Notes: generated from the letters alone by a model not told the origin. Positions 18,107-27,908 are shown, numbered from the stretch's first letter. The stretch: 64,000 bases of DNA from Ottowia flava (GCF_008017535.1 NZ_VRUA01000001.1:186001-250000); one strand, 5' to 3'. Made by a program: numbers and translations.

Positions 18107-19441
18107 TCAGCCTTGGGCAATGGCCGCATCCACGGCATCAGCAAGGCGGGCGACGATCTGCGTCAGCTCGTCCTCGCTGGTGATGAACGGCGGCGCCAGC
18201 AGGATGTGGTCACCATACTGTCCATCGACCGTACCGCCCATGGGATAAACCAGCAAACCACGCGCAAACGCGGCGCTCTTGACCTTGGCATGCAGGCGCC
18301 GGGCCGGATCGAACGGCGCCTTGCTGGCGCGGTCCTGCACCAGCTCCACGCCCCAGAAGAATCCGCGGCCACGAATGTCGCCGACATGGGGATGGTTGCC
18401 GAAGCGATCCTGCAAAAGCGCTTCTATCCTGGCTGCGTCGCGCTGCACTTTCGAGAGCAAGCCATCGCGCTCGATCACCTGCTGCACGGTCAGCGCCGCC
18501 GCGCAGGCCACGGCGTGACCGAGGTAGGTGTGGCCGTGCTGGAAGAAGCCGCTGCCCTTGGACATGGCTTCAACGATCTTCTGCTGAGCCAGCACGGCGC
18601 CGATCGGCTGGTAGCCGCCGCCCAGGCCCTTGGCGATGGTCATGAGATCGGGCGCGACGCCGTCCTGCTCGCACGCATGCAGCGTGCCGGTGCGGCCCAT
18701 GCCGCACATCACTTCGTCCAGGATCAGCAGCACGCCGTGCTTGTCGCACACCTCGCGCACCGCCTTGAAATACCCCGGCACCGGCACCAGCACGCCGGCC
18801 GTGGCGCCGCCCACGGTTTCGGCCACGAAGGCCAGCACCTTGTTCGGCCCGACGCGCTGGATCGTCTCGTCCAGTTCCTGCGCAAGCCGCTGGCCGTACG
18901 CCTCGGGCGTCTCGCCGGGGTGCATGTCGCGGTAGGGGTAGCAGGGCGACACATGGGTCACGTCCACCAGCAGCGGCGCGAACTGCTTGCGCCGCCACGC
19001 ATTGCCGCCGACCGCGAGCGCCCCCAGGGTGTTGCCGTGGTAGCTCTGGCGCCGCGCAATGAAGTGGCTGCGCTCGGGCTGACCGATCTCCAGGTAGTAC
19101 TGGCGCGCCATCTTGAGCGCGGCCTCCACCGCCTCGGAGCCGCCGCTGACGAAGTACGCGTGGCTCATGCCCGCCGGCGCAGTGCGCACCAGCTGATCGG
19201 CCAGTTGCTCAGCCACTTCAGTGGTGAAAAAACTGGTGTGTGCGTACGCCAGAGCGTCGAGCTGCCGGTGCATCGCCTCCAGTACGTCGGGATGGCCGTG
19301 GCCCAGGCACGAAACGGCCGCACCGCCCGACGCGTCGATGTAGCGTTTGCCCGAAGCGTCTTCCAGCCAGACGCCCTCGCCTTTCACCGCCACCGGAGGC
19401 GTGCTCAACAGGCTGCGGTGAAAGACGTGCGTGGCGCTCAT
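18107..19441 (-). CDS. Class III PLP-dependent aminotransferase
   Basis: A 444-residue fold-type I class III aminotransferase. D242 ([14 protein letters not shown]) and the Schiff-base K271 ([14 protein letters not shown]) are present, as are the phosphate-binding [15 protein letters not shown] loop and [16 protein letters not shown]. Class III enzymes act on omega-amino or beta-amino acids; the substrate is not deducible. It lies 37 bp upstream of the TAXI-TRAP genes in the same direction, which suggests the transporter may import its substrate or a product. Confidence 0.93.
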   Translation of the reverse strand: MSATHVFHRSLLSTPPVAVKGEGVWLEDASGKRYIDASGGAAVSCLGHGHPDVLEAMHRQLDALAYAHTSFFTTEVAEQLADQLVRTAPAGMSHAYFVSGGSEAVEAALKMARQYYLEIGQPERSHFIARRQSYHGNTLGALAVGGNAWRRKQFAPLLVDVTHVSPCYPYRDMHPGETPEAYGQRLAQELDETIQRVGPNKVLAFVAETVGGATAGVLVPVPGYFKAVREVCDKHGVLLILDEVMCGMGRTGTLHACEQDGVAPDLMTIAKGLGGGYQPIGAVLAQQKIVEAMSKGSGFFQHGHTYLGHAVACAAALTVQQVIERDGLLSKVQRDAARIEALLQDRFGNHPHVGDIRGRGFFWGVELVQDRASKAPFDPARRLHAKVKSAAFARGLLVYPMGGTVDGQYGDHILLAPPFITSEDELTQIVARLADAVDAAIAQG

Positions 19442-19603
19442 GACAAGGGACTCCGTGGGGCATCGGTACGCTGGCTCAATCGCAGTGTGTGCTGCGTCGG
19501 CGAGACATCGAGACTATCACGGCACCCATGCCAATAGGGCGTTTCAAATACACCTCGCCCTAGGGAAACCCCGTAGCGTGGCAGGTGGCACCACGCAAGG
19601 GCG

Positions 19604-20140
19604 TCAGCGACGAGGGCGGCGCTCTACCTCGGTGCGGCCATCGGCCCATTCAGTGATCACAAGTTCGGTCTCGGCCGCGTCGCCGCCAGCAGGGGGCGCG
19701 CGGCTCGGGTCAGCGCTGTTGGCGACCGGCGCCTGGCGCCAGACCTGCTCAGCAACCGCGGGAGCAACCACCGCGATGCCCGGCGTAACCCGCTCATAAG
19801 GCACATGCGCCGCCGCAGCGGTGCCCACGTTCGTGAGCAGTGGCGCTGCGCGGCTGGGAGGTACGGCAGTGGTCTCGTCATCGGATGCGGCGGCGGAGGC
19901 CATCGGCGGCGCGCCCATCGCCGGACAATCACCCGCCTGAATGGCGACGCGGCCGCCTTCGGGCACCGTCGTCGCTTGCCCAGGATAGCGTGGCGCCTCG
20001 GCAGTCTGCAGCACGACGGCGCCGTCCGCATTGAAGACCGTGTAACAAGCCTGCGCAGCACCGGAAAATATGAGCGTCCCGAGCAGCGCCATCCCGACCA
20101 GTGCGACGCGCGGAAGCCCGAGCGAACGAGTTGCGGGCAT
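19604..20140 (-). CDS. Small secreted protein of unknown function
   Basis: A 178-residue protein with a signal peptide (VALVGMALLGTLIFSG ending AQA) followed by CYTVFNADGAVVLQTAE, which resembles short secreted proteins with a small beta domain. The rest is Ala/Pro/Thr-rich, probably extended, ending in a charged tail with ADGRTEVERRPRR. The ATG at 20140 has AAGGA at good spacing. No family is recognised with confidence. Confidence 0.75.
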   Translation of the reverse strand: MPATRSLGLPRVALVGMALLGTLIFSGAAQACYTVFNADGAVVLQTAEAPRYPGQATTVPEGGRVAIQAGDCPAMGAPPMASAAASDDETTAVPPSRAAPLLTNVGTAAAAHVPYERVTPGIAVVAPAVAEQVWRQAPVANSADPSRAPPAGGDAAETELVITEWADGRTEVERRPRR

Positions 20141-20215
20141 GGTGTTTTCCTTTTGTGCTGTGGCGCGGCGCATGCGCCCATGGTGCCTAGACCACAGCCA
20201 ATGTCACGCCAGCGC

Positions 20216-20254
20216 AAACGAAAATCGCGTGTCGGCTGGCGCTGACACGCGATT
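20216..20254 (-). terminator. Intrinsic terminator downstream of bdhA
   Basis: An 11-bp perfect stem, AATCGCGTGTC paired with GACACGCGATT, with a 10-base loop, followed on the minus strand by TTTTCGTTTG. It lies between the bdhA stop and the secreted-protein gene. Confidence 0.75.
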
Positions 20255-20267
20255 GTCGAAGCGTTGA

Positions 20268-20333
20268 TTTGCTATCGTCTCAATAGCTTCGCGCGCAGGT
20301 GGCAGTAGGGCTGATGGCACATTTCTTCAAAAA
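20268..20333 (+). repeat. Dispersed repeat, copy 7
   Basis: Core 20284-20325 reads TAGCTTCGCGCGCAGGTGG, then CAGTAGGGCTGATGGCACATTT. It lies just past the bdhA stop, before its terminator. Confidence 0.85.
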
Positions 20334-20359
20334 CTACTGCAAGCCCATCTGATCACTCG

Positions 20360-21133
20360 TTACTGAGCCGTCCAGCCGCCGTCCGACGCCCAGGCCTGCC
20401 CCCGCACGTTGTCGGCCGCCGGCGAGCAGAAAAATACGGCCATACCACCCAACTGCTCAGGCGTCGTGAACTGCAGCGAAGGCTCTTTCTCCTGCAGCAG
20501 TTCCTTGGTCGCCTGCTCGACCGTGATCTTTTCGCGCGCGGCGCGATCGTCGATCTGCTTCTGCACCAGCGGGGTCAGCACCCAGCCGGGACAGATGGCA
20601 TTGGCCGTCACACCCGTGGTGGCGGTTTCCAGCGCAACCGATTTGGTCAACCCCACGATGCCATGCTTGGCCGCGACATAGGCGGTCTTGCCGGCCGAGG
20701 CGACCAAGCCGTGCGCCGACGCCACGTTGATGATGCGGCCCCAATTCTGCTTGCGCATGTAAGGCACCGCCAAGCGCGTCGTGTGGAAGGCCGACGACAG
20801 GTTGATGGCGATGATCGCGTCCCAGCGCTCCGTGGGAAAGTCTTCAATGTTGGACACGAACTGGATACCAGCGTTGTTGACCAACACGTCGATCCCACCG
20901 AATTTCTCGTCAGCGAAGTTCATCATCGCTTCGATCTCGGCCGGCTTGGACATGTCGGCGCCATGGTATTCGACCTTCACACCGAGCGCGGCAATCTGCG
21001 CCTTCGGGCCTTCAACATCACCAAAGCCGTTCATCACGATGTTGGCGCCCTGCTTGGCCAATTCGATCGCAATGCCCAGCCCGATACCGCTGGTCGAACC
21101 TGTCACAAGTGCCGTCTTACCTTTGAGAATCAT
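20360..21133 (-). CDS. bdhA: 3-hydroxybutyrate dehydrogenase
   Basis: A 257-residue short-chain dehydrogenase. The TGSTSGIGLGIA cofactor loop and NNAG are at the N-terminus; the catalytic tetrad is N111, S139, Y152 and K156. The NVASAHGLVASAGKTAYVAA block and the C-terminal GQAWASDGGWTAQ are typical of bacterial D-3-hydroxybutyrate dehydrogenases, which interconvert 3-hydroxybutyrate and acetoacetate with NAD in PHB turnover. The ATG at 21133 gives MILKGKTALVTG. Confidence 0.93.
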   Translation of the reverse strand: MILKGKTALVTGSTSGIGLGIAIELAKQGANIVMNGFGDVEGPKAQIAALGVKVEYHGADMSKPAEIEAMMNFADEKFGGIDVLVNNAGIQFVSNIEDFPTERWDAIIAINLSSAFHTTRLAVPYMRKQNWGRIINVASAHGLVASAGKTAYVAAKHGIVGLTKSVALETATTGVTANAICPGWVLTPLVQKQIDDRAAREKITVEQATKELLQEKEPSLQFTTPEQLGGMAVFFCSPAADNVRGQAWASDGGWTAQ

Positions 21134-21506
21134 GCGTGCTCCTGAAATTCCGGGGTGCGCGAAAAGGGTTAACCCGCATCATAGTCGCCTGAGGAGCATC
21201 TCGCGGCCGCTGAGGACACTCTGCACAAATATGATCTGGGATTGGAGTTCACCCATCTCACGGACGGTTATGCGCTGAAGGATTCAGCGCAGGGTGGCCT
21301 GCTTTTGGCTGGTGCGGCTGAATGACCGCAAACAACGCCCATCTGGGCACGATGTCGTTCATCGGGCCCAGGAACACGTCGCGTTTGGTGGCTCGCCAGT
21401 ATTAGCTCGAACCCCGGTTCCTGATCGGCGGGTACCGGCAGCGCTTGCTGTTTCATGCCAATACAACGAACGCGCACAAACGATGGTGGACTCGTTCAGC
21501 GTTGCC
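21134..21506. other. 373-bp region without an intact gene
   Basis: It holds the leader of bdhA and a broken IS5-type transposase N-terminus (21288-21456). The stretch 21190-21290 gives an open frame ending LLLAGAAE on the plus strand, but nothing recognisable. Confidence 0.6.
21288..21456 (-). pseudogene. Relic of an IS5-family transposase N-terminus
   Basis: On the minus strand an ATG at 21456 opens MKQQALPVPADQEPGFE. After a frame change near 21400 the sequence continues RATKRDVFLGPMNDIVP and RWALFAVIQPHQPKAG. This follows the N-terminus of IS5-type transposases (MKQQTL..., RRD.FL..M..IVPW..L...I.P.YPK.G). The catalytic DDE domain and terminal repeats are missing, so only a decayed fragment remains. 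Confidence 0.65.
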
Positions 21507-22604
21507 TTAGCCCATCAGCCAATGCACCGCCACGTTCACCAGTAGCCCGCCCCCCAGCAACCAGCCGAACAGCATTGCAGCCAATAACAGCGGCTTGGCG
21601 CCTGCCTTGCGGATGAGTTGCAAGTGCGTGGTCAGGCCGAGGCTGGCCATGGCGGTGGCGAGCAGCGCGTCGTCGACCCACCGGCCCACGACAATCCAGT
21701 GGGCGGGCAGCGGCACGATGGTGTTGAACGCAGTGACGGCGATGAAGCCGACCGCGAACCAAGGAATAACCACGCGGCTGGGTTCACCGCTGGTCGTCGA
21801 TCCCGCTCCGGCGCTGGGCGCAGCCAGCCACCATGAAAGCGCGATCAGCAGCGGCGCCAACATCATCACACGCACCATCTTCGCAATGACGGCGGCGTTG
21901 GCGGCGGCCTCACCCTCAGAGGCGCCGGCCACGACGACCTGGGCGACTTCGTGGACGGTGGAGCCGACGAAGATCCCGTACTGGTGCGCATCCATCTGCA
22001 GCCAGCCACTTTGCGTGGCCAGGGCGTAGAGCGTCGGCCAGAGGAACATCGCCAGTGTGCCAAACACCACCACTGTCGCGACCGCCACAGCCACCTGCTC
22101 GGCGCGCGCCTTGACCACCGGCTCTGTCGCCAGCACGGCGGCTGCCCCACACACCGAACTGCCCGCGCCGATCAGCAGCACGGTCTGGCGGTCCATCTTG
22201 AACAGGCGCGTGCCGACCCAGTAGGCGCCAACAAAAGTGGAACCGAGCATCAGTACATCAATGAGCACGCCCGGCCAGCCGACCTGCGCAATGTCTGTGA
22301 ACGTCAAGCGCAAGCCGTACAGCACGATGCCAGCACGCAGCAAGGTGGATTTGGCAAAGCCCACGCCGGTGTGTGCCTGCGCTGCAATGCGCGGATACAC
22401 CGTGTTGCCGACCACCATGCCGAGCACGATGGCCAGTGTCAGTGCCGACAGGCCGTGCGACTGGAACCACGGATACCGGCTCAGCCAGATCGCCACAGCC
22501 GCCAGGGCGCCCGCCAACGCCAAGCCCGGCCAGAGCGACGGCGTGCGCGGCGTTTGCGCGGCCAACAGGGGTTGCGAGGTGGCGGGTGCGGTGGATGCAG
22601 ACAC
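21507..22604 (-). CDS. yeiH: YeiH family putative sulfate exporter
   Basis: A 365-residue inner-membrane protein with about ten hydrophobic segments. It contains the YeiH/PSE signatures GKSTLLRAGIVLYGLRLT-like (AKSTLLRAGIVLYGLRLTF), GAGSSVCGAAAVLA and VHEVAQVVVAG. Translation most likely starts at the GTG at 22604 (VSASTAPATS), preceded by CCAGGAGAAACC, a far better ribosome site than the upstream in-frame start at 22733. The next gene, on the opposite strand, is a YeiE-like regulator, as in E. coli. Confidence 0.9.
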   Translation of the reverse strand: MSASTAPATSQPLLAAQTPRTPSLWPGLALAGALAAVAIWLSRYPWFQSHGLSALTLAIVLGMVVGNTVYPRIAAQAHTGVGFAKSTLLRAGIVLYGLRLTFTDIAQVGWPGVLIDVLMLGSTFVGAYWVGTRLFKMDRQTVLLIGAGSSVCGAAAVLATEPVVKARAEQVAVAVATVVVFGTLAMFLWPTLYALATQSGWLQMDAHQYGIFVGSTVHEVAQVVVAGASEGEAAANAAVIAKMVRVMMLAPLLIALSWWLAAPSAGAGSTTSGEPSRVVIPWFAVGFIAVTAFNTIVPLPAHWIVVGRWVDDALLATAMASLGLTTHLQLIRKAGAKPLLLAAMLFGWLLGGGLLVNVAVHWLMG

Positions 22605-22743
22605 GGTTTCTCCTGGGTGAGCAAGTTGCCTGATGGGTGCAGACTGGGTTGCCGCGAAGGCATATCCCAGGGACAGTCCATCAGGACTTGCTGCAGCGAT
22701 GGTAGGCAGATGACTTGAACCCGAAAAGCGCATAATTCAATTC

Positions 22744-23664
22744 ATGTTGATCGATCAGACCGATCATTTGGCGCGTGCGACGCTGCGCCAGTACGAGGTT
22801 TTCCTGGCCATCGCTCAGACTGGCACGGCGCGCGCCGCTGCGGACCAGTTGGCGCGCTCGCAATCGGCCATCAGCTCCGCGCTGGCCGAGCTGGAATCGG
22901 CACTGGGTCAGCCGCTGTTTGACCGCACAGGCAAACGCCTGAAACTCAACGCCCACGGGCGCGCTCTGGTCGCGCCTGCGCGGGCGCTGATCGAGCGGGC
23001 AGCCGACATCGAAGCCATGTTCGCGCAGGACAGCGCGGTGTCGCTGCATGTGGCGGCCAGTTTCACGGTGGGCGAATACCTGCTGCCCGAACGCCTGGCG
23101 CAATGGGTGCGCCGTTACCCGCGGCGTCCGGTCCAGATGTCGGTGGACAACACGCGTGACGTGGTCGAAGCCGTCGCTGCGCTGCAGGCGGACATTGGTT
23201 TTGTCGAGGGCCCGGTAGCGCACCGCGACGTGCTGGTGCGCCCCTGGCTCGACGACGAGCTGGTGCTGGTCGCACGCGCAGGCCACCCGCTGGCCGGCTC
23301 GTCTGTGGAACTGGCGGCGCTGCGTTCGGCCGCGTGGGCTCTGCGCGAGCCCGGCTCGGGCACCCGGCAGGTCGCAGAAAGTTGGCTGCGTCGGCGGCTT
23401 GAATCGATCCACGTCGCGCTGGAGCTGGGCAGCACCGAAGCGATCAAGCGCGCCCTGCTGGCCAGCGATCTGCTGTCCGCGTTGTCGCGGTACGCGGTGC
23501 AGCGCGAGATCGACCACGGCACGCTGGTGTCACTGCACAGTCGCCTGGGGCCACAGCGGCGCGCGCTGTCGATCGTGTCGCACCGCGCGCGACCCGACCG
23601 CGGGGCGATCGCCGACTTCATCGCCCATTGCCGCGGCGAAGCGCCGCGACCCGCCAGCGTCTGA
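22744..23664 (+). CDS. yeiE: LysR-type regulator, YeiE-like
   Basis: A 306-residue LysR regulator: N-terminal winged helix-turn-helix (ATLRQYEVFLAIAQTGTARA to LFDRTGKRLKLN, about residues 12-72) and a type 2 periplasmic-binding-like effector domain. It is divergent from yeiH, which YeiE-type regulators commonly control; the known effector of YeiE in enterobacteria is sulfite. The 139-bp region between the genes should hold the operator; no clear T-N11-A site was fixed by eye. Confidence 0.87.
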   Translation: MLIDQTDHLARATLRQYEVFLAIAQTGTARAAADQLARSQSAISSALAELESALGQPLFDRTGKRLKLNAHGRALVAPARALIERAADIEAMFAQDSAVSLHVAASFTVGEYLLPERLAQWVRRYPRRPVQMSVDNTRDVVEAVAALQADIGFVEGPVAHRDVLVRPWLDDELVLVARAGHPLAGSSVELAALRSAAWALREPGSGTRQVAESWLRRRLESIHVALELGSTEAIKRALLASDLLSALSRYAVQREIDHGTLVSLHSRLGPQRRALSIVSHRARPDRGAIADFIAHCRGEAPRPASV

Positions 23665-23709
23665 GCCGCGAACTCTACCGCCGCAGACCGGCAGAGCGCA
23701 GCACGCCCG

Positions 23710-25203
23710 TCAGTCCGCCCGCTCGAACACCGCCATGCTTTCCACGTGCGCGGTGTGCGGGAACATGTTGACCACCCCCGCCGCCGTGCAGCGATAGCCG
23801 GCCTGGTGCACCAGCAAGCCGGCGTCGCGCGCCAGCGTGGCCGGGTTGCAGCTGACGTAGACGATGCGGCGCGGCGGCTGCCAGGCGACAGCGCCAGCGG
23901 GTAGCGGATCCGCGTCCTCGGCGCCGATGCGCGCCTGGTGGATCGCTGCCAGCGCCTTGCACAGCGCAAACGCGCCTTCGCGCGGCGGGTCGACCAGCCA
24001 GCGGTCGGCCGTGCCGTCGGCCACCAGCTGCGCGGCGGTCATGTCAAACAGGTTGCGCGCTACGAATTGCGTAGCTGCCAGCGCTGATCCTTCTAGCGCC
24101 GCAGCCCGATTCTTCTCATAGTTTTGCTGCGCGCGCGCGACCAGCGCGTCGCTGCCTTCCACGCCCAAGACTTCGCCCGCTTGCGAGGCGATGGGCAGCG
24201 TGAAGTTGCCCAGGCCGCAGAACCAGTCGATCACGCGCTCAGACTTTTGCGCGGCCAGCAGGCGCAGCGCGCGTGTGACCAGCACGCGGTTGATGTGCGG
24301 GTTGACCTGGGTGAAGTCCGTCGGCTTGAACGGCATGGTGATGCCGAAGTCCGGCAGCGCGTAGGCCAGCTGCGCCCCGCCCTCGTCCAGCAAATGCACC
24401 GTGTCCGGCCCTTTGGGTTGCAGCCACCACTGCACGCCGTGCGCGGCGCCAAAGTCGCGCAGCTTCTGCTGGTCAGCGTCCGACAGCGGCTCCAGGTGGC
24501 GCAGCACCAGCGCGGTGACGTCGTCGCCCGCGGCCAGCTCGATCTGCGGGCAGGTCTCGCGCGCCTGCAGGCTCTCGATCAGCGCGCGCAGCGGCAGCAG
24601 CAAGTCGCTGACTTGGGGCAGCAGCACGCTGCAGCTGCGCATATCGGCCACGTAGCGGCTCTTGCGTTCGTGAAAGCCGATCAGCACCTCGCCACGCTTG
24701 ACGACATAGCGCACCGACAGCCGCGCGCGGTAGCGGTAGCCCCAGGTCGGGCCTTCGATGGGGCGCAGCATCAACTCGGGCTTGACTTTGCCGAGATGCC
24801 ACAGGTTGTCCTCCAGCACGCGCTGCTTCACGGCGACCTGCGCGGACGCCTCCAGGTGCTGCATCTTGCAGCCGCCGCAGGCGCCCTGGTGCAGGCCGAA
24901 GTGCGGGCAGCGCGGGCGCACGCGCAGGCTGGATTCGCGGTGCAGCGCGGTCAGCGTGGCCGCTTCCCACTGGTTCTTGCGCTTGGTGACCTGGGCGCTG
25001 ACCCATTCACCGGGCAGCGCACCGTCGATGAAGACCACCTTGCCGTCGGGCCGGCGCGCGATGCCTTGTGCGTCCAGGTCGATCGCGTTGATGTGCAGCG
25101 CGTCGTCCGGCAGGCCCGCGGGGCGCGGCGTGACGGCGACCTCGGGGCGCGCTGCTTCAGGAGTTGTTTTATCGGTCAAATCAGCCTCTGGCGCTAGAGC
25201 CAC
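23710..25203 (-). CDS. rlmD: 23S rRNA (uracil-1939-C5)-methyltransferase
   Basis: A 497-residue RlmD/RumA. An N-terminal TRAM domain (about 35-90), the iron-sulfur cysteines C99, C109 and C112 ([14 protein letters not shown]), the SAM site [12 protein letters not shown] and the catalytic Cys C452 in [13 protein letters not shown] are all present. Residues about 366-382 ([14 protein letters not shown]) are an in-frame dispersed repeat. The start is a GTG at 25203 inside another repeat; the repeat's TAG stops the frame a few codons upstream and no better start follows before the TRAM domain. There is no clear Shine-Dalgarno. Confidence 0.93.
   Translation of the reverse strand: MALAPEADLTDKTTPEAARPEVAVTPRPAGLPDDALHINAIDLDAQGIARRPDGKVVFIDGALPGEWVSAQVTKRKNQWEAATLTALHRESSLRVRPRCPHFGLHQGACGGCKMQHLEASAQVAVKQRVLEDNLWHLGKVKPELMLRPIEGPTWGYRYRARLSVRYVVKRGEVLIGFHERKSRYVADMRSCSVLLPQVSDLLLPLRALIESLQARETCPQIELAAGDDVTALVLRHLEPLSDADQQKLRDFGAAHGVQWWLQPKGPDTVHLLDEGGAQLAYALPDFGITMPFKPTDFTQVNPHINRVLVTRALRLLAAQKSERVIDWFCGLGNFTLPIASQAGEVLGVEGSDALVARAQQNYEKNRAAALEGSALAATQFVARNLFDMTAAQLVADGTADRWLVDPPREGAFALCKALAAIHQARIGAEDADPLPAGAVAWQPPRRIVYVSCNPATLARDAGLLVHQAGYRCTAAGVVNMFPHTAHVESMAVFERAD
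24058..24124 (+). repeat. Dispersed repeat, copy 8 (inside rlmD)
   Basis: Core 24072-24112 reads TAGCTGCCAGCGCTGATCC, then TTCTAGCGCCGCAGCCCGATT. It is antisense to rlmD and translated as [14 protein letters not shown]. Confidence 0.88.
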
Positions 25204-25236
25204 CTGCGCAGGCAGCTATGAATTCAGGAGTTTTCA
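25178..25236 (-). repeat. Dispersed repeat, copy 9 (rlmD start)
   Basis: Minus-strand reading TAGCTGCCTGCGCAGGTGG, then CTCTAGCGCCAGAGGCTGATTT. It contains the GTG start and first nine codons of rlmD and lies at the nlpD-rlmD junction. Confidence 0.9.
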
Positions 25237-25255
25237 TGGGTCGATCAACGCCCGC

Positions 25256-25290
25256 TGAAAACAGCAACGGGCGCTGCTGGAGCGCCCGTT
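25256..25290 (-). terminator. Terminator hairpin after nlpD
   Basis: A perfect 10-bp stem, AACGGGCGCT paired with AGCGCCCGTT, with a 5-base loop, followed on the minus strand by GCTGTTTTCAG. The T-run is modest, so strength is uncertain. Confidence 0.7.
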
Positions 25291-25313
25291 GGCATGGCGG
25301 CCCGGCCGCGCGC

Positions 25314-26165
25314 TCAGCGCGCGGGCAGGTAGCGCGCCGGATCGACCGGCTTGCCTGAGCGGCGAATCTCGAAGTGCAGCTTGACGCGATCGGAATCGGT
25401 CGAGCCCATCTCGGCAATCTTCTGGCCCTTCTTGACGCTCTGGTCTTCCTTGACCAGCAGCGTCTGGTTGTGCGCGTAGGCCGTCAGGAAGGTGTTGTTG
25501 TGCTTCAGGATGATCAGGTTGCCGTAGCCGCGCAGGCCGGCGCCGGCGTAGACCACCTTGCCATCGGCCGCGGCCAGCACCGGGTCGCCCGCCTTGCCGG
25601 CGATGCCAATGCCTTTGTTCTTGGCGTCGTCGAAGCCCGTGATCATGGCGCCGCTGGCGGGCCAGATGAAGTCCACATCATCGGCACCAGCCGAAGGCGC
25701 CGGGGTGGCCGGAGACGGTGGACTGACGCCTGGCGTGGTCTGCGTGGCCACCGGCACCGGGGGCTTGGCGGGCGTGCTGCCGGCCGGGGGCGTCGGCCGG
25801 GTTTCCGAGACGGGGGCGACGGCAACCGTCTGGCTGCCCGTAGGCGGCACCACGCGCAACACCTGGCCCACCTCGATCTGGTTGGGGTTCTCCAGCGCGT
25901 TCCAGCGCACGATGTCGCGCCAGGGCTGGTTGACCTCGGTGGCGATCTTCATGATCGTGTCGCCAGGGCGCACCGAGTAGTAACCGGGCTTGCCGGTGTT
26001 TTCGTAACCGGGCAGCGTGGCAGGGTCGACGCGCGGGGCACTGCTGCCACCCACCGTGCGGTCTTCCACCGGCGCGCGCGAGGCCGATGTCATCGAGCAG
26101 CCGGAGACGGCCGCAGCCACCACCAGCGCGAAAGAAATCCAAGTCTTGCGACCTGAGAACTGCAT
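25314..26165 (-). CDS. nlpD: NlpD-type LysM/LytM lipoprotein
   Basis: A 283-residue lipoprotein: signal peptide with lipobox VSGC (C23), a LysM domain (GYYSVRPGDTIMKIATEV, about 61-105), a Pro/Thr linker and a C-terminal LytM (M23) domain. The zinc-binding residues of active M23 enzymes are not kept: NKGIGI stands where HxGxD is expected, and KLHFEI replaces HLHFE. It is therefore a non-catalytic activator, as E. coli NlpD is for amidase AmiC. Third gene of the surE-pcm-nlpD run. Confidence 0.93.
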   Translation of the reverse strand: MQFSGRKTWISFALVVAAAVSGCSMTSASRAPVEDRTVGGSSAPRVDPATLPGYENTGKPGYYSVRPGDTIMKIATEVNQPWRDIVRWNALENPNQIEVGQVLRVVPPTGSQTVAVAPVSETRPTPPAGSTPAKPPVPVATQTTPGVSPPSPATPAPSAGADDVDFIWPASGAMITGFDDAKNKGIGIAGKAGDPVLAAADGKVVYAGAGLRGYGNLIILKHNNTFLTAYAHNQTLLVKEDQSVKKGQKIAEMGSTDSDRVKLHFEIRRSGKPVDPARYLPAR

Positions 26166-26188
26166 AGAACTACCTTCCCGTGAGTGCC

Positions 26189-26995
26189 TTAGGCAACCCC
26201 CGATTTTAAGGGCACGAAATTGACGGCTTCCAGAATCGTCTGGCGAAGCCCGCTGCGCGATTTGTCGATCACCATCAAGGCCTGCTGCCCGGGCGCGGAA
26301 GCGACCGGTGCAACGATGCGCCCACCATAAGCGAGTTGGTCGATCCAGGCATCTGGCACCGCCTCGCCGCCGGCTGCCGCCACGATGCCAGCGTACGGCG
26401 CGCCAGAGGGGAAACCGGCCATGCCGTCGCCCAGGATCAGGTGCACGTTGGCGATGCGCAGGGGGCGCAGGTTGGCACGCGCCTTCTCATGCAGGTCGCG
26501 CAGGCGCTCGATGCTGTAGACCTCGGTGGCGATCTGCCCCATCACCACCGCCTGGTACCCGCAGCCGGTGCCGATGTCCAGCACCCGACCCAGTTTGCCG
26601 TTGTCGCCCTTCAGGCCGCCCTGCATCAGCAATTCGAGCATACGGGCCACGACGCTGGGCTTGGAAATGGTCTGTCCCAGGCCGATCGGCAGTGCGGTGT
26701 CTTCGTAGGCCTGCGGCACCAAGGCGCTGTCGACGAAGCGGTGACGGTCCACGCTGCCCATGGCGCGCAGCACCAGCGGGTCGCTGATGCCCTCGGCCAT
26801 CAGCTGCTGCACCATGCGCGCCCGCGCCGGGATGCTGTCGCGCACCGCTGCGGGCGCTCCTGCGCTTGCGGCAGTCCCGCCCTCGACCGAACGCGGCGCC
26901 GGCCGGGGCGTGCCCGGGCGCGACACGCCTGCCGTGGGCCGCGATCCCAGGTCGATGCGGGCGGGGAAGCCGGGTCGTTGTGGCGGCGTGGCCAT
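26189..26995 (-). CDS. pcm: Protein-L-isoaspartate O-methyltransferase
   Basis: PCMT methylates isoaspartyl residues in damaged proteins. The 268-residue product has an N-terminal Pro/Arg-rich extension of about 55 residues, then the family core with QTISKPSVVARMLELL and the SAM site VLDIGTGCGYQAVVMGQ. The start ATG overlaps the surE stop by one base (TGATG), so it is translationally coupled. The extension could be partly untranslated if a later start is used. Confidence 0.93.
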   Translation of the reverse strand: MATPPQRPGFPARIDLGSRPTAGVSRPGTPRPAPRSVEGGTAASAGAPAAVRDSIPARARMVQQLMAEGISDPLVLRAMGSVDRHRFVDSALVPQAYEDTALPIGLGQTISKPSVVARMLELLMQGGLKGDNGKLGRVLDIGTGCGYQAVVMGQIATEVYSIERLRDLHEKARANLRPLRIANVHLILGDGMAGFPSGAPYAGIVAAAGGEAVPDAWIDQLAYGGRIVAPVASAPGQQALMVIDKSRSGLRQTILEAVNFVPLKSGVA

Positions 26996-27765
26996 CAGCG
27001 CGGGGCTCCTTCCATCAGCTGTTTCATGCCCTGCGACCAGTAGGCCAGCGCGTCGTGGTCGGTCAGGTCGACCTTGAGCGGGGTCAGCGCGATGTGGCCC
27101 GCCGCCGTGGCGTGGAAATCGGTGCCCTCGGCCGCGTCGGCGGCGGCCCCGGCACCGCCAATCCAGTACATGGTTTCACCGCGTGGGCTGTCCATGGTGA
27201 TCACGCGTTCGGCCGCGTGGCGCCGGCCCAGACGGCAGATCTTGGGCGGCTTGATCTCGTCCAGCGGCACGTTCGGAATGTTCACGTTCAACAGCCAGGG
27301 CTTGCCGTCGCCCAGCTTCTGGGCACCGATGCGCTGCACCAGTTCGCCCGCCTTGGCCGCCGCGGCGTCCAGATGCGCCCAGCCGCGCTCGATCTGCGAA
27401 AAGGCGATGGCCGGAATGCCGAACAGGTAGCCTTCCATCGCGGCGCCCACGGTGCCGGAATAAATGGTGTCGTCGCCCATGTTGGCGCCGTTGTTGATGC
27501 CCGACACGACCAGGTCCGGCCGATAGTCCAGCAGCCCGGTCAAGGCAATGTGCACGCAGTCGGCCGGCGTGCCGTTGACGTAGCGAAAGCCGTTGGCGGC
27601 TTCGTGCACATACAGCGGCGAATGCAGCGTCAGCGCATTCGACTTGGCGCTGTTGTTGTGTTCGGGGGCGACCACTTCGACCTCGGCGAACGCGGCCAGT
27701 GCCTGGTGCAGGGCCACGATGCCCGGGGCCTGGAAACCGTCGTCGTTGCTGAGGAGAATCTTCAT
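26995..27765 (-). CDS. surE: 5'/3'-nucleotidase SurE
   Basis: A 256-residue survival protein SurE with the metal-binding [15 protein letters not shown] start (D8, D9), the [12 protein letters not shown] segment and [20 protein letters not shown]. It is a cytosolic nucleoside-monophosphatase and polyphosphatase. First gene of the surE-pcm-nlpD cluster; rpoS, usually next to nlpD in gamma- and many betaproteobacteria, is absent. Confidence 0.96.
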   Translation of the reverse strand: MKILLSNDDGFQAPGIVALHQALAAFAEVEVVAPEHNNSAKSNALTLHSPLYVHEAANGFRYVNGTPADCVHIALTGLLDYRPDLVVSGINNGANMGDDTIYSGTVGAAMEGYLFGIPAIAFSQIERGWAHLDAAAAKAGELVQRIGAQKLGDGKPWLLNVNIPNVPLDEIKPPKICRLGRRHAAERVITMDSPRGETMYWIGGAGAAADAAEGTDFHATAAGHIALTPLKVDLTDHDALAYWSQGMKQLMEGAPR

Positions 27766-27908
27766 GGCGCAAGGGGAACTGAAACCGATTGTAGGCGCGC
27801 CACCCCAAGCGGCCCGCGCAGGTCACGGCAGAGACATGCGTGGGGCGCCGCGCGCTCCTATGATCTGATCAATTTTCCACCCGCCCGAACCCAGAGGAGA
27901 CCCCCCGC

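Noticed and set aside
21370-21420. A tRNA-like GGGGTTCGAG followed by GCCACCA on the minus strand
   Set aside because: The arms do not pair as a cloverleaf; the stretch is instead explained as an IS5 transposase relic.
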